Below are positions 46,246-59,006 of a stretch of 64,000 nucleotides of DNA, in pieces. The stretch is from Gnetum montanum. Its lineage: Eukaryota > Streptophyta > Gnetopsida > Gnetales > Gnetaceae. The stretch covers positions 328,332 to 392,331 of the forward strand of contig MNCI01009304.1 of assembly GCA_015680685.1 (NCBI GenBank), in the 5' to 3' direction. The notes under the pieces were generated by a model, which was not told where the DNA came from, did no database searches, and saw only the letters and a list, made by a program, of their open reading frames with translations. A program made the translations under genes and the position numbers. Each line of letters starts with the position of its first letter. Positions within the stretch are counted from its first letter, which is position 1.

Positions 46246-47520
46246 GATTTTATATTCATGTGTGTATATATAAAATTAAGAAAGTTACTTTCAAAGAATA
46301 TTGACAAGGAGGAGTTGATTAAAGGAATAGTGGAAAGGTTCACAGAGAAGCTAAGGATCATATCAAATATTAGTAAATTCATTTTGTATGATTAATGATT
46401 ATGATGATAATATTAAATTGACATGTTATTAAGATGGTGAATAAATTACTTTTTAGATATATATATTACAACTAACCTTGGTGAGATGTCTATTGTAGAT
46501 TCCAATTTTTGAGTTTCTAAATCTAAACATTGTGAGATCCATGATAGCCTTAATACTTTAGCATGATATGAAGTAGAGATGGCTCCTCTTGTGATAAAGA
46601 AAACTAATGGTAATATTGGTTTGATGACAAAGCTAGTGTTCACCAAGAAACATAATAAAAAGCTCATGGTACAAATGGTGCGGCTATAAGAGAAGGTGAA
46701 AAACCTAAAGATTGATTTGTATGGAAGCAAGGTGGTACATTATAATCCTACAGCTTCTTCCTACTTGTGGTTACATAATTTTCATGATTTCCTAATGGTT
46801 TCCTACACTATTTAGCAATGCATGTTGTTGACTATGAAGAGGCTCAACATTAAGATGAAGGACACTTGCACAACATGTGAGTATTAAAGGTATCAATAAA
46901 AGAGGATCAAGCTATTTTACAAGAAATAAGCCTTATTTCCTGCGAAGTAGCTTAGAAAAGAAAAGACTACCAAGAGAGTGAGAGACTTATTTGGTAGAAA
47001 AGTTGGGGATTAATGATGTACTAAATACTTTTAAGAAGTATGTTGTAGTACATCATAAGAAGATAAGGAAATCACTACTGAGTTCTATAGAGAAACACAA
47101 TGACAAAACTGAGGGGGAGGCTAGCATTGATGAGCCTTTTATGACAAAGATATCTTATATGAACCTAGATGATTTGGGATTGACATTTCTCACTCCTAAG
47201 TAGATCACCAAGACATTGATAGAGGAATATGAATAGGTAGTAGTAAGAGGAGGAGAAAAAGGTGGAATGAGTGATGGTGATACATAGAGGAGTAAGGAAA
47301 AGCAATTTTAGTTGCTAAGTTTTGTTTATTTTATGTTGATTTTTCTAGTTCCAATTTACATATATTGTAATTCTATTTATTTTATATTTTTATGTATTTT
47401 GTTAAGGTTTTTTTTTTTGTCACAAATGTAGATGCACTAGGAGCTTTTAGCAATGGTACTAAGAAAAAAAATATAGAAGTTGGAGAAAATATTTTTCCTA
47501 CTAATGATTTAGGTAAAAAT
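46246..47520 (+). pseudogene. Antisense-ORF-like region of layer M (right part)
   Basis: Continues the plus-strand region broken by element B. The longest open piece (46991-47203) has VEKLGINDVLNTFKKYVVVH and ISYMNLDDLGLTFLTPK. An AT-rich intron-like stretch ends in TTTTTTTGTCACAAATGTAG at about 47430. No domain recognised. It lies beside, and opposite in strand to, layer M's protease, as the antisense gene lies beside the H/I protease. Confidence 0.35.
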
Positions 47521-48022
47521 GACTAGGACTAATTAAGGATGATATGTTGGCTATGTTTTTGATTTTTACTATTTTACTAAAAGTGATGTTTTTGGTGCTA
47601 GCATGTACTTATAATGGACATTTGTATGAAAATTTTAGCTATGTTAAAACAAATATTTTTCTTTATGGATTTCATATTTTTATATGTTTATGGTTTTTTG
47701 GTTTTTTGTTTTTATTTTTTTTAGTTTTCTATGTTTTTGGATTTTTAGATTTTAGATTTTTATGATTCAAATTTTTTTTATGTTTTAATATGAAAGCAAA
47801 CAATTGAAACAAAAACTTTAAATGTAATTACACAAAGATTTAAGTGATAAGAATAAAACATAAAGAGAAACTAGCTTACAAAATCATTAAATGTAGCAAG
47901 ATAGTATGAAATAAAAAAATTAATAAAGTAATATTAAATAACTAAAATTTACAACAAATAAAAAATGTTAATAACATATGAGTAAGAGACAAATAAATAG
48001 CAAAGAGAAGGAAATACAATTC
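47521..48022. other. AT-rich spacer of layer M
   Basis: T-rich then A-rich low-complexity sequence. No coding or structural signal recognised. Confidence 0.5.
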
Positions 48023-50190
48023 TTAATGTGAAAATGCTTTGGCAATGACTTCCTGAGCTTGTGATCTAGTAGGATCTTTAGCACTTTTGATAAACTCAAT
48101 GATGTCTAACTCCTTGAATCCAAGGTCTATGAACTCGTATGCATTAGATAACCAAGGAATACCAATGTTAAGCTCATTCGTATCCTTTTCTAATGAGGTT
48201 TGTCCTACTAATGTGGGTTTAAATCCTAGGGGAGATTTCTCTAGAACATCAAGATGGGAGATAGCAAGCATTTCTAGATCTACACGTATGACTACATTCC
48301 TATCCTTATATGGGAAATATATATCCTGGTGTATGGGTGAGAAAACTATATGATGACAAGCTAACCAAGGCCTACCTAGGATAGCATTGATACCACACAA
48401 ATCTCTAAGTACCACAAAAATAAGCTCAGATGCAATAGAACTTCTTGCTACAAAAAAAGTAACTTTATCACCCCTATGATCTCTACTCTAGCCTCATTAA
48501 CTGAAATCAAAGAGAAATTGTAGTTAGAATACTTGATCTATTTTTGAGACCGAGACACTTTATAACCATTCATGATATGATGTTGGATCTAGTTTCATTA
48601 TCTATGTGTACTAATGATAGTACTACATCATATTTGATCCATATATTAATGTAGATGGGCAATTGGCATATGTTACCCATTGTTGGATGAGTCTTGATCT
48701 TCCCCCCTTTGAACATCAAGAAGTCTACCTCAAACTATGGTGTGTCGAGCACTGATAAGATTTATTGGGCATGAGGTTGGATATCTACTAATATGGTAAT
48801 TAATTTGAGAAGCTCCTCCAATACCAAATGATGCTCCTTTGAAGTTGAAATAATGTCAAAGGAGAAGAGATTTATCTCCTTCAACTTTATTTTTTCAATT
48901 ATTTGAGACAAGGCTTTACTTGTAGAAGTTGTATCTTTGCAGTTTGAAATTGAAGGAATCACATTTGATGTAAGATTAGTTGATGCAACAATAAGGGCAA
49001 GAGGAGGTGTATTGAGTGTAACATGAAAAGAGACCTTTTTGACTTAAAAAAACTACTTATTAATTTCTTCTTTTTATTTTTTTATTTTTCATTCAATATT
49101 ACTTTCTTTTGAGCCCTAGTAAGGATCCTAGTAGTCATTGTAGGAGTAAAAAGCAAGTGCAGTTTTTGTGAGTTGGATAGGGAAGAAATAAGTGACAGCA
49201 ATGAAATAACCTATGGCAAGATAGGGCAATAACCAAAAGGTTCAGATGGTATAGACAAAGGTAACCTATTCTTGAAAGGAGATGGACAATAGCTAATATA
49301 AGGTTTGGATATGTAGGGATTTCATCATATTCGGATTTCATGTCAATGACAAATGAAGCCCAATGTACAATTAGAATTTTGGATGCATTAGGATTATTTG
49401 AAGGAAGATTAATGATAAATGAAATTTTGGGCCTTGGTAGATTATGATAGGTAGATGGTTGGGAATTATTATACAAGAATCATGTTTGAAAGATAAAGTG
49501 GATTTTTAGATAGTTACCTTTGAACTTTAAATAGAAGGTAGATATCCTCATTAAGTGGGCACTTAATGGATCTTAGAATATCTACATGTCCTGGTTGCTA
49601 AGTTACACTAGTATATTAAAGATGATTTCTCCTTTGTCCACTAGCACTTGGATGTCATCTTTGAGAGCATTGGAGTTATTAGTATCATGTCTCACAACTT
49701 CATGATAATAGTAGAACTTGTTGGAATTGCACTGCTTCAGAGAAAAGGGATCTCCTTCTACACATTATGAAGGATTAGTTATCAAAGTTCATAAGTACCT
49801 AAATCTTGCTTGTGTTTGTTCAAAGACTTTCTTTAGGATTATGTACCCATCTTTCAACAAAATGTTATAGAGTTGTGTATGGGTCATTGAAAATTTATGA
49901 TACTTTGATTTATCCTTGTGTAGTCATCTTTTATAGCCTTCATTTGCTGACATTTGGTTAGTGCTATTTGGCTTTGGATCAATGTTCCCATTCCATCCAT
50001 TTTTTAATAATGATACTGATGAGGTTTAATTCATCAAAGCCACAATTTGACCTATGTTCTAAGAGGCTTTCTCCTTGTCAATTGCTTTGTTAACCTTATT
50101 ATGAAAACTTATCCATTTTACATTATTGCATTGAATGTTCACCTTCCTAATGTGTTTTATCAAGGCAATGATATCATGAGGCTAAGTGGC
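48023..50190 (-). pseudogene. Tat-like gag-protease of layer M
   Basis: Reverse-complement reading from 50190: NILLKDGYIILKKVFEQTQ, a decayed zinc-knuckle segment NKFYYYHEVVRHDTNNSN followed by ALKDDIQVLVDKGEI (about 49720-49630), matching H/I's YHQWCGHGTNYC...LKQDIQCMIDRGEI. Then comes a protease whose catalytic loop is VHIDNETRSNIIS (about 48620-48580) and whose end is INAILGRPWLACHH (48400-48350). All zinc-binding Cys are lost and the protease Asp-[ST]-Gly is gone, so it is the most decayed of the gag-PR copies. Element C interrupts it at 50191-50195. Confidence 0.65.
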
Positions 50191-50195
50191 CTAGG

Positions 50196-51041
50196 TGATG
50201 AGTGGCGAGGTACTCCTACACCCAACCATATGAATCACTAAGGTGTTACATGCAATCCGGTCAAATTCCATGGACCTATAGTTATCTCATACACTAGTTT
50301 CTCTAGGAATTGAAACAATGTTGAGAACATTCATTATCTTCCCAACTACACTTATAAGGCTTAAGGGTATGGTTTAAGTGTAATTAAGGTATATTAATTT
50401 TTGTCATTTTATATTTTATCGATGTAATCACCTACAATAAGAATAAGGGTAGAGTAGATTGAAAACTAATGTCTATTGCCTAGCTAGCCTAACATAAGTA
50501 ACCATTCCACTTTCTTGAACACATATAGCACTGTTGGGCTACCAAACGTTAAGTGTTGCTAGGTTACTAAGTAATATATGAATGCTCGAAGTGGTTGTGC
50601 TCATGTTCATTAACTGCTAGAAATAAATTTCTTAATGAAATGCACTAAAATAAAGATCGAGAAAGTAAAATGCATTAAAGAAAATATTAAGCTATTCTCA
50701 ATGCTACAAGGATTGTCAAAAGAGTTCATTTTATTCCCATCATACTTCTACGCTCAAGTACATCAGTGCTTGAAAAAAGAACTGTACACACTTTAGACTC
50801 CTTCTATGGAAATTCAGAAAATATTCTAAATCCAAGGAAAATAAACTACAAGAGATTTATTACCTTGCTTGAAAATTGAAAACTAAACTATTTATTAAAA
50901 ACTAACTCATAATGGGAGCCTAGGCATGGTATTTATAGACTTGGGCAATATACCTCGACATTAGACATCCAACGTATGCAATGTCATAACCCTAATGTCA
51001 TGCACCTGATGTCATAGCCAACATTAAATGGTGATTCATCA
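50196..51041 (-). repeat. 3' LTR of element C (846 bp)
   Basis: Starts TGATGAGTGGCGAGGTACTC and ends GGTGATTCATCA. TATA complement at 50931-50937. U3 words are GACATT/ATGTCAT-based (50955-51035). Pairs with 54686-55527. Confidence 0.9.
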
Positions 51042-51053
51042 TACCCCCATGAC
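51042..51053 (-). other. Polypurine tract of element C
   Basis: The complement reads GTCATGGGGGTA directly before the LTR. Confidence 0.65.
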
Positions 51054-53050
51054 TAAATGAAAACTCATCCTCAAGTGAAGAAGAGGAGGAACAAGTTCTT
51101 TACAACATAACATATTGGGTAGGTATGGGATTATTGACTAACATGACAAACTAACTTAGATGAAACAAACATATAGACTCTAAGTGCACAAGTGTATAGA
51201 ATTATAATTTTTACAACATTGGGTGTTCATGATAGGAGAAGTGAACGCCCTAGATAACACTAACATCCAACACCCCTTAGTAGCAAAAAAATAAGAGAGA
51301 GAGAGAGAAGATATTCAATAATCACAAATGGGCCTCATTGTGTGCTACTACTACATCATCCTTGGTGAAGATAGTCCTACTTCCAGTCCATGCTTTCCAT
51401 TACAATCACAACAGAATCATGAATTAGTATGCAACGTGTAATACATAATTGTTAAATGCCTTGTCTTCTTGGTGGTTACACTCGACTAGGTTGTGGTTGT
51501 GGTTGATCGATTCCTTGAGTAGTGTTAGCAAGAAGGCTAAAAAATAAGGTTAACTAAATTAAGCGATCCATTAAATTTGAAAAAGTTCACTACAAGGGAA
51601 TATTCAAAGAGGGTATAAGAATTCACAACAATGAGAAGAAGAATTCACTAAAAACTGTTGTGAAGATGTGTACAATTGGATGTCATTAATGGGATAAAAA
51701 AAGAATTTGATTGTAAAAATATCTAAGGATAAAAAACTTAACTAACCCAATTGAAAGATATGCAAGTGGGTCCTTCCAAAAGCAAGCTGATGCCTTTTAT
51801 GCCCCTACATAACTTCAAACCAAAGAGTCCATTGGCTCCATGGATGATTAATGGTTATAGAAGGTTAAGTACAAAAACCCAAAAGTAACTAACTAAGAAT
51901 TTTGACACATCAAACTAGGACATAGAATCAAAACATGAAACCAGTAGTGAGGTGGAACATGGAAAGCATAGATGGATGAGAGAGTGTGTGAAATGGAGTT
52001 CCTAATTATAGTCACATGAAGTCCCTTGTTTATTTTGTGGTTAAATGACTTGATAGGATTTATCCTTAGTCCAAACCAAACCCAACCACTTTCAGTGACA
52101 TCACATCAACATTCTAAGACCAATCCATCCCCTAAGACACAAGAGTGCTTCCACTAAACAACCACTATTCCAAATTAGAGAAGAAGTAGGAAGCGAGGAA
52201 GGGCCTTAGCTAAAGGAGATGAATCCCATAACTAGTGCTTATAGCCCATTTATTCTATCTAAGGGGTGTGCTTTGAATTCCCATTATGTGTGTGGGGGTG
52301 TGTGTGTTTTTTTTTTTTTTTGAAATAAAAACCACACCATGCAAAGACACATGCATTTATTTTGTCCAAGGGATGTGCTTTAAATTCTCATTATTTTTTC
52401 TTTTTCTAATGAGAACCACACCATGCAAGGACTTATTCAACTTCCTTTTATTGGATGACATAGAACGATAAGAAATTCATGGAAACACACATGCACCCAA
52501 GCAAACAAAAAAGCACAAAGAATATTGAATCCCCTTGAAGCCACACCCTATTCAAACCTTTGAATCCTTCCCAATTCCAAAAACTATGAAAGTCACAAAT
52601 TTATTAAAGTTGTATTAATGAAAAAGGAACTACATGTTTCCAAAATAAGGAAACCCATAGAGTTTGTGGATGGATGGATGTTGTTGACTCACTACCTGTT
52701 ACATGAAATGAAACCATGTCCTAATTATCCGTAAAAAAATTCAAAGCCAAAAATTAGACACCAAAAATCAAATAAAAATAGTACATGCCACCATCAAGTA
52801 CGCATTACCAATGTACCTAGCACTTATTAACAAAAATCTAGAAAACCACACCAACTAAAAGAAAATATAAAAGAAAGTATAAAATATTCCAAAAATAGCA
52901 AATGTATAAACGATGGTGTAAACCAAAAATTAGAAAATATTAACAACATAAAAAGGATGTAAAATAAAGAATATGTAAAACAAAAATTTGTAAAATGAAA
53001 AATGTGTAAAATAAAAAAGTTAAGAAACTAAGGAGCTACTTTATATGAGT
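51054..53050 (-). other. Post-integrase spacer of element C
   Basis: Homologous to 10327-12240 of element B. No gene seen. A homopolymer T tract lies at 52305-52321. A short motif, CACACCATGCAAGGACTT or close to it, occurs at 52333 and again at 52408, suggesting a local duplication of about 75 bp. Confidence 0.55.
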
Positions 53051-53159
53051 AGCATGAGTGGCCATCTCCCCCATGACTGAGTTGAAAGAAGGAGGAGATT
53101 CGAAATATTCGGAATGGTTGTTCATATGAAGAGGTGCTTATTGTATTAGCTAGTGTATG

Positions 53160-54460
53160 CTCATGGAAAGGTTTGATTTGTTGAATGTTGACCAACTATT
53201 TATTTTTTGGGCTCTTAGGTTTATAGATCATCATGGCCCCTGAAGGAAAAGTTTCATAAATAATAGAAGGTCCTTCCCACAATGTTTAGAACTTAGGTTG
53301 TTAATGTACATGTGTGGGATTCTAGTAGAGAACCTTATCTCCAAGTTGAAAATTAACTTTTCTAATTTTCAAGTTATGATGCTTTTTTTTATAGGCCTTG
53401 TGCAACTTGTTAGATGATAAGGCTACTAATCAATTTTCATCAAGCAAGTTAAGATTCATTAGTCTTTCCTTTTGGGCTAGACTTAAGTCAAGGTCAAGGT
53501 CACAATCTGTTGAAAGTGTACAAAGTTCAAATTAAATAGTAAGTGTTGGTAGTTTTCCGTACACAAGCTCATAGGGAGAGTAGCCTATTGAAAGTTTTCA
53601 AGTTGAGTGATAGGTCCAAAGGGCATCGTTCAATTTCATCCTCCAGTCCTTCCTATACTTGCTACCAAGTATTTTTATTATTCTTGTGATTTTTGTATTG
53701 GTAACCTTAGCTTGACCATCAGCTTGAGGATGGTAAGGTGTTATGAGTTTGTGTTCAACCCCCAAGTGTTTCATGAGCTTCCGAAAAGTAGTGCCTATAA
53801 AATGAGTTACATTGTTAGAAATTAATGCACATGGCACATCAAACCTATTTAAAACATTTTATTATACAAACCTAGTAGTAGAAGATGTACAGTCAATGAC
53901 AGCTACTGCTTCTACCCATTTCATACAATAGTTAATAGTGACTATGATATACGCCTTTCTATTTGACATGGGTGTGATAGGACCCATGAAGTTAATGCCC
54001 TAGACGTCGAATGGTTCTAATGGTTGAATCCATTGTTGAGGTCCCTCCATTCAAGCAATCATTTTACCATCTCATTGGCATCATTCACAAGAGTGGATGT
54101 AATGGTGAGCATCCCTAAAGAGTGTTGGCCAGTAGTACCCTGCCATCAGGATTTTAATGGCCATGCATCTCCCAACATGGTGTCCTTCATAAGGACCTTC
54201 ATGAGCATCTTGTAGAATGCACAGTTGATTAGCATCAAGGACACACCAATGAACTAGGTCATTGGTGCACACCTTGTAGAGATGTCCATTGATCTCCATG
54301 AAGTGCTTTACCTTGTGAAGAAATTGTTGTTTCCTCTGATGGTCCAACCCTTCTAGCATCTCTTGAGTGACAAGATAGGTGAGAATGTTATCATACCATT
54401 TTTCCTCATTGGGCATTTGTTTAGTTATAGCCCTAACAAAGAGGAGTTCATCAGGAAACA
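53160..54460 (-). pseudogene. Integrase of element C
   Basis: 54461-54081 encodes the zinc-binding domain: LYKVCTNDLVHWCV, HEGPYEGHH, KILMAGYYWPTLFRDAHHYI. 53837-53598 encodes the core: ALISNNVTHFIGTTF (the second catalytic Asp is changed to Asn in SNN), GVEHKLITPYHPQADGQAK and KDWRMKLNDALWTYHS. 53500-53230 has the C-terminal part. This is the best preserved piece of the A/B-family pol, with stops at the junctions. Confidence 0.85.
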
Positions 54461-54600
54461 TATTGGATAATGCACTTTTTTCCTATTTTTCATCCCATTG
54501 CAACTGAGACAAGTGATCAACGACCACAATCTCAATGCCCTTTTGATATACCATCATGAGATCGAATTCCTACAAGATCACCAGCCACTGTATAACTCTT
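54461..54600 (-). pseudogene. RNase H tail of element C
   Basis: Reverse-complement reading gives LVIL.EFDLMMVYQKG and VVDHLSQLQWDEK, the end of RNase H just before the integrase. The rest was deleted. Confidence 0.6.
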
Positions 54601-54666
54601 AAGTTTGTTCCAATGATTTAAATACTTTCACTGCATCCTATATAATGCATAAAAAAAACAACAAGG

Positions 54667-54685
54667 TCCTTGACAATGGTGCCAA
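54667..54685 (-). other. Primer-binding site of element C
   Basis: The complement reads TTGGCACCATTGTCAAGGA beside LTR D. Confidence 0.7.
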
Positions 54686-55527
54686 TGACGAGTAGCAAGG
54701 TACCCCTATGCCCAACCATATGAATCACTATGGCATTACACGAGATCTGATCGAATTTTGTGCACCTATAGTTATCTCATACACTATTTTTTCTAGGAAG
54801 TGAAATGATGTTGAGATCGTTCATTGTCTTCCCAACTACACTTGTGAGGCTCAAGAGTATGGTTTAAGTGTAATTGAGGTATATGAATTTTTGTCGTTTT
54901 ATATTTTATGGATGTAATCACCTACAACAAGAATAATAGTAGAGTAGATTGAAAACTAATGTCTATTGCCTAGCTAGCCTAACACAAGTAACCATCCCAC
55001 TTTCCTGAACACATAGAGCACTACTAAGCTACCAGATGTTAAGTGTTGCTAGGTTACCAAGTACTATATGAACTCTCGAAGTGGTTGTGCTTGTGTTCAT
55101 TAATTGCTAGAAATAAATTACTTAATCAAATGCATTAAAATAAAGAGCGAGAAAGTAAAATGCATTAAAGAAAATATTAAGCTATTCTTAGGGCTGCAAG
55201 GATTGTCAAAAGATTTCATTTTATTCCTATCACACTTCTGCACTCAAGTACATCAGTGCTCAAACAAAGAACCATACACACTTTAGACTCCTTGTATGGG
55301 CAATCAGAAAATATTCTAACTCCAAGGAAAATAAACTACAAGAGCTTCACTACCTTGCTTGAAAACTGAGAACTAAACTATCTACTAAAAACTGACTAAC
55401 AATAGGATTCTGAGCCTGGTATTTATACACTTAGGGAATATATCTCAACGGCAAATATCTAATGTTGGATCCAAGCCCCAATGTCGCATAGGCAACGTCA
55501 CGATCGACATCAAATGGTGATTCATCA
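54686..55527 (-). repeat. 5' LTR of element C (LTR D, 842 bp)
   Basis: Starts TGACGAGTAGCAAGGTACCC and ends GGTGATTCATCA; pairs with 50196-51041. TATA complement at 55421-55427. Followed by CTAGG. Confidence 0.9.
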
Positions 55528-55532
55528 CTAGG

Positions 55533-58017
55533 GTAGATGAACTTGCCTTTGATATAGTCATTAAAAAATCCTTCAAACATGTCTAACAATTGATCATTAA
55601 ATAATGGATGAGTGAGCTCCATCATTTCTAAAGTCCATCTAAATATGAACTAAAAGATAGACACATTGAAAGTATGTGTGATTACTAAGAGCTTATGTAG
55701 TATTTCACCCTTTCTAAAGTCATATCTGAATTACTCCACAAAGGTTGTAAAGAGTTATATCAAGAAAGTGATGGATCCATGAGAGAGAACCCTATACCAT
55801 TCAAAAGAATTGTTTGTTATGAGTTTAAATAGCTCATTAGAATGATATGGGGGTAATTTTCCAAAAGCATCCATTTATTGCAAAAAGTAATAAAATATTT
55901 AGTAGGATCAAATTTTCTACTATTTTTAGTGAAATTTAGTAATAAAACCCCCTTGAATACTTGGGTAGGTGTGATCAATGGACTAATAATAAAAACTAGA
56001 GAACTTTCTCCATGCAATGTTGACTTTACAAGTCTAGTCCTCATTGGCTTGCAAGTGAGATGTAGCTATTTAATCAAAAGCATAAGTACATGAGGCTCAC
56101 TAGAAATAGTTAGTATAGCTTGATTTCCTAGGATGGGATTGTAAGCAGGTAACACCAGATAGACCATGTAAGGAAACTAATTAAGGGACACTATACTAAC
56201 ATAATCATTGACAATGTGAAAGAAATGGAAGTGAGACCTAGTGCTATTAAACTAATGGTATGATGGATAATGGTTGAAAAAGATTTAGCAAGGAATTAGG
56301 ATTTTAAATGTTTATGTGAGGCATTATACTTATAGCCATTGTGTTTAAAAATAGACTATAGTTTTATGGTAATGTAACAACAAGAGAAGTGATGGTAATT
56401 GGAGTAGGTACTGCAGAGAAATGGGTTGAATTACATGCTAGTTCATAAGATTGAAAGAATGAATGAGGCAAATGTGTTGTGGGATTAAGCTTTTTGGTTA
56501 AGTGGTATGCTAGTGTAGAAACTATATGGGCATTGAAACATGAGGATTTTCATCCTTTTCATCATCATGAATGCTGATACCACATCCACCTTCACTTTTT
56601 TTATATTAGAATTAATAACTCCTAGTGAAATTGATGTTAGGATAACTCATTAGGTAGTCTAGCATAGTCTACGTTTGTTGAATTTCAACACTAGAAAGTG
56701 ACTTAATCTCATCCTTGATGAGGAGATACTCCACCAACATTATCTTTTAGTATTATTCCAACTCAATGGGATGATTAGGACTAAAGAGAAAAGGCTCTAA
56801 GGCTTTGGCAACTTTATAAGCAACCATTCTCTATAGCTCATTCTCAAATAGTGTAATGTTCAATTGTCATTTGGTGCATGTGATCTTATAATCATGATTA
56901 AACGTGGGTGCCTTAAATGCCTAAGCTTTCCTCATTTCCATGAATGGGATTTATGAGATGAATCAGATTCTTAGCTAGATATGATGTCAACAAAGTGTCT
57001 TCTCTATACAACACTTGGAAACAATGATCAGGTGCAAACTGACAAAGAGAATAATATATAACTAACATGATAGCATTAAAAATATGCAAAGTAAGAAATA
57101 AAAAAAATGCTAGAATGGATCTATGGGTTTATAGGAAAATGGATTGTGACACCAGAAAATCTTTCTGGCCTACTTTTAGTGTCAAAAATGTTCTCTTATT
57201 GATCTACAAGAATACCTCCATAAGCTATATGTTTAAGTGTATGATTACCAATTGTAAATGATCTTCAAAACAATATAAACCTTAATAGATCAATGATTAT
57301 AAACTAAAAAGACATAATTCTCCAATCGAATATGGACTTAGCCTCCCATCCATGTTTTAAAAATAATAAAAAAATAATAATAAATTGTAGTAAATTTGAT
57401 AATAAAATCAATAAAATTCAAGAGATGGGAATAAGATCTAGATGATATAAACATGTTTAGAATGATAAATAAGCATAGGACAAATAATAAATAAGATATC
57501 AAAGTATATGAAAGGGTTTGGTTTTCCCTTTCAAGTAAAAAAAATGATTTATCTTATGAAACATTGAAGTTTCCTGCCTAAGGATGACCAAGAGCTCTAA
57601 TATATGGGATACATATTGGAGTTTACAAATTAAATCAATAAACCTTATTTAATGAGAAAAAATAGGGTCAAAATATCATACAAATGATGAATTTTAATGC
57701 CTTATGGATTTCTTAATGAATACAAGGCTTGTCGATTCTATTTGAAGTTGATTTGGGATTGAAACAAGGTCATTTTTAGATGCTTTTCTATAATGGCACT
57801 AGGTAGGCAAAACTAAAACTAATGTTAGCATGCTTATATGTGTTGTTGGTGATGTAGGTCCTAAGAATAAGCTGAAAAATTGTAGATGACATTGGGATGG
57901 CCATGAAGCTTGTAGGAAATGCAAGTAACATAGATGCTAGTACTTTGGATCTCTCACAATTTAGAAAAGTGCATTCAAATCTCAAGAAATAATCCTAAAA
58001 TTGATGTTTAAAGCTAG
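55533..58017. other. Older layer M sequence, unassigned
   Basis: Flanks element C on its right. Minus-strand stretches at 55633-55540 (HPLFNDQLLDMFEGFFNDYI) and 56044-55817 (FDPTKYFITFCNKWMLLENY) are open but match nothing I know. From 56100 to 58017 I see no coding, repeat or RNA signal beyond AT-rich tracts (57360-57430). Confidence 0.4.
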
Positions 58018-58876
58018 TGATGAACCATGAATTGTTAGGCTCCGATATCGAATCTACGATATCGGGTACGCAATATTGTGGCCTAGCTAATGATATCGGA
58101 TACATGATATTGTGACTCCTATGTAAGCCTATAAATAGACATTTGGGCACACAGGAAGAAGAGAGTAGGTCAGTATAGAAGTAGAGCCTTTTTATTCATT
58201 TTTAGTTCATCTCAACTCTTTCCCTAACGCATGCCCGTAGTGTGATGATTGTAATTGTATGGAACCTTTATTCAAGTGTGATGTACTTGGACACTGACAC
58301 GAACGACAATAGAGATCGAGATTACTCCATCATTGCAGCATTCACTTAGTTTAAATTGCTTAATTATTATTGTTATTTATTGCTTTCTTAATTAATGTTT
58401 CTTTACCTTCCTTTACTATCCCTATTATTAAAAATGGAATCAGTACAACTTAATCACAAGCATTTAAGTGTGACTACTTGGTAACCCAGTAGCATATCTA
58501 GGAGCGCTCAAGTAATATATGTTTGGTAATCTTAGAAGTAGTACACGAGGTCCAAGATGTGTACGGATGATTAAGGATGGATGCTCATCGCACTTAGGCT
58601 AGCTTAGATTCTCTTCTCCCACTCCCTCTTAGCTTAAAAAAAATTATTTTCCATTGCCTCTAGGAGTAGCACTAGTTTAGGCCCACATCATACACCTCAC
58701 TCTAGACTAAACCATACATGACAAAGAAAATACTAATCTAGGTGGGAAGACAACAAACTACAATCAACGTGTAACTATCTAGATACCACAACTAGCCTGT
58801 CTGCAGAGTTCAACTGAATCATGTGTGAACACTCATATTCATATGATTGAGTGTAGGGATACCTCACCACTCATCA
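58018..58876 (+). repeat. 5' LTR of element J (859 bp)
   Basis: Starts TGATGAACCATGAATTG and ends CACCACTCATCA, followed by the PBS. The U3 has palindromic words CCGATATCG, ACGATATCGGGTA and TGATATCGGATAC (58040-58115); TATA box at 58130. Confidence 0.85.
58130..58137 (+). promoter_or_regulatory. TATA box of LTR J
   Basis: TATAAATA in AAGCCTATAAATAGAC, just after the U3 word array. Confidence 0.65.
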
Positions 58877-58895
58877 TTGGTGTCATTTCTAGAGA
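58877..58895 (+). other. Primer-binding site of element J
   Basis: TTGGTGTCATTTCTAGAGA, a decayed tRNA-Asp-type site. Confidence 0.6.
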
Positions 58896-59006
58896 TGGTG
58901 CTAGTTATTTAGATTAGTTACATCATTCAAGATCATTGTGACAAAGCCTTGACGATATATCTTTCAAAGAAAGTAATTTCAAATAAGTCACACACAACTC
59001 ACAACA

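Larger units (their letters stand above)
50196..55527 (-). mobile_element. Element C: deletion derivative of the A/B family
   Basis: LTRs at 50196-51041 and 54686-55527, flanked by the exact duplication CTAGG (50191-50195 and 55528-55532). PPT at 51042 and PBS at 54667 in place. The inside has the post-integrase spacer, integrase and the last part of RNase H; then the sequence jumps to the leader near 54610. Gag, protease, RT and most of RNase H are missing. 5.3 kb against about 9.8 kb for element B. Confidence 0.9.

Noticed and set aside
47544-47765. Hydrophobic 73-codon frame suggesting a membrane protein
   Set aside because: The frame is in T-rich low-complexity DNA, which gives Phe/Leu runs by composition alone.
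51054-53050. Env-like gene after integrase, as in some Athila elements
   Set aside because: No open frame, signal peptide or membrane segment is shared between elements B and C in this conserved spacer.
53607-54215. Plus-strand open frames
   Set aside because: Antisense shadows of element C's integrase.
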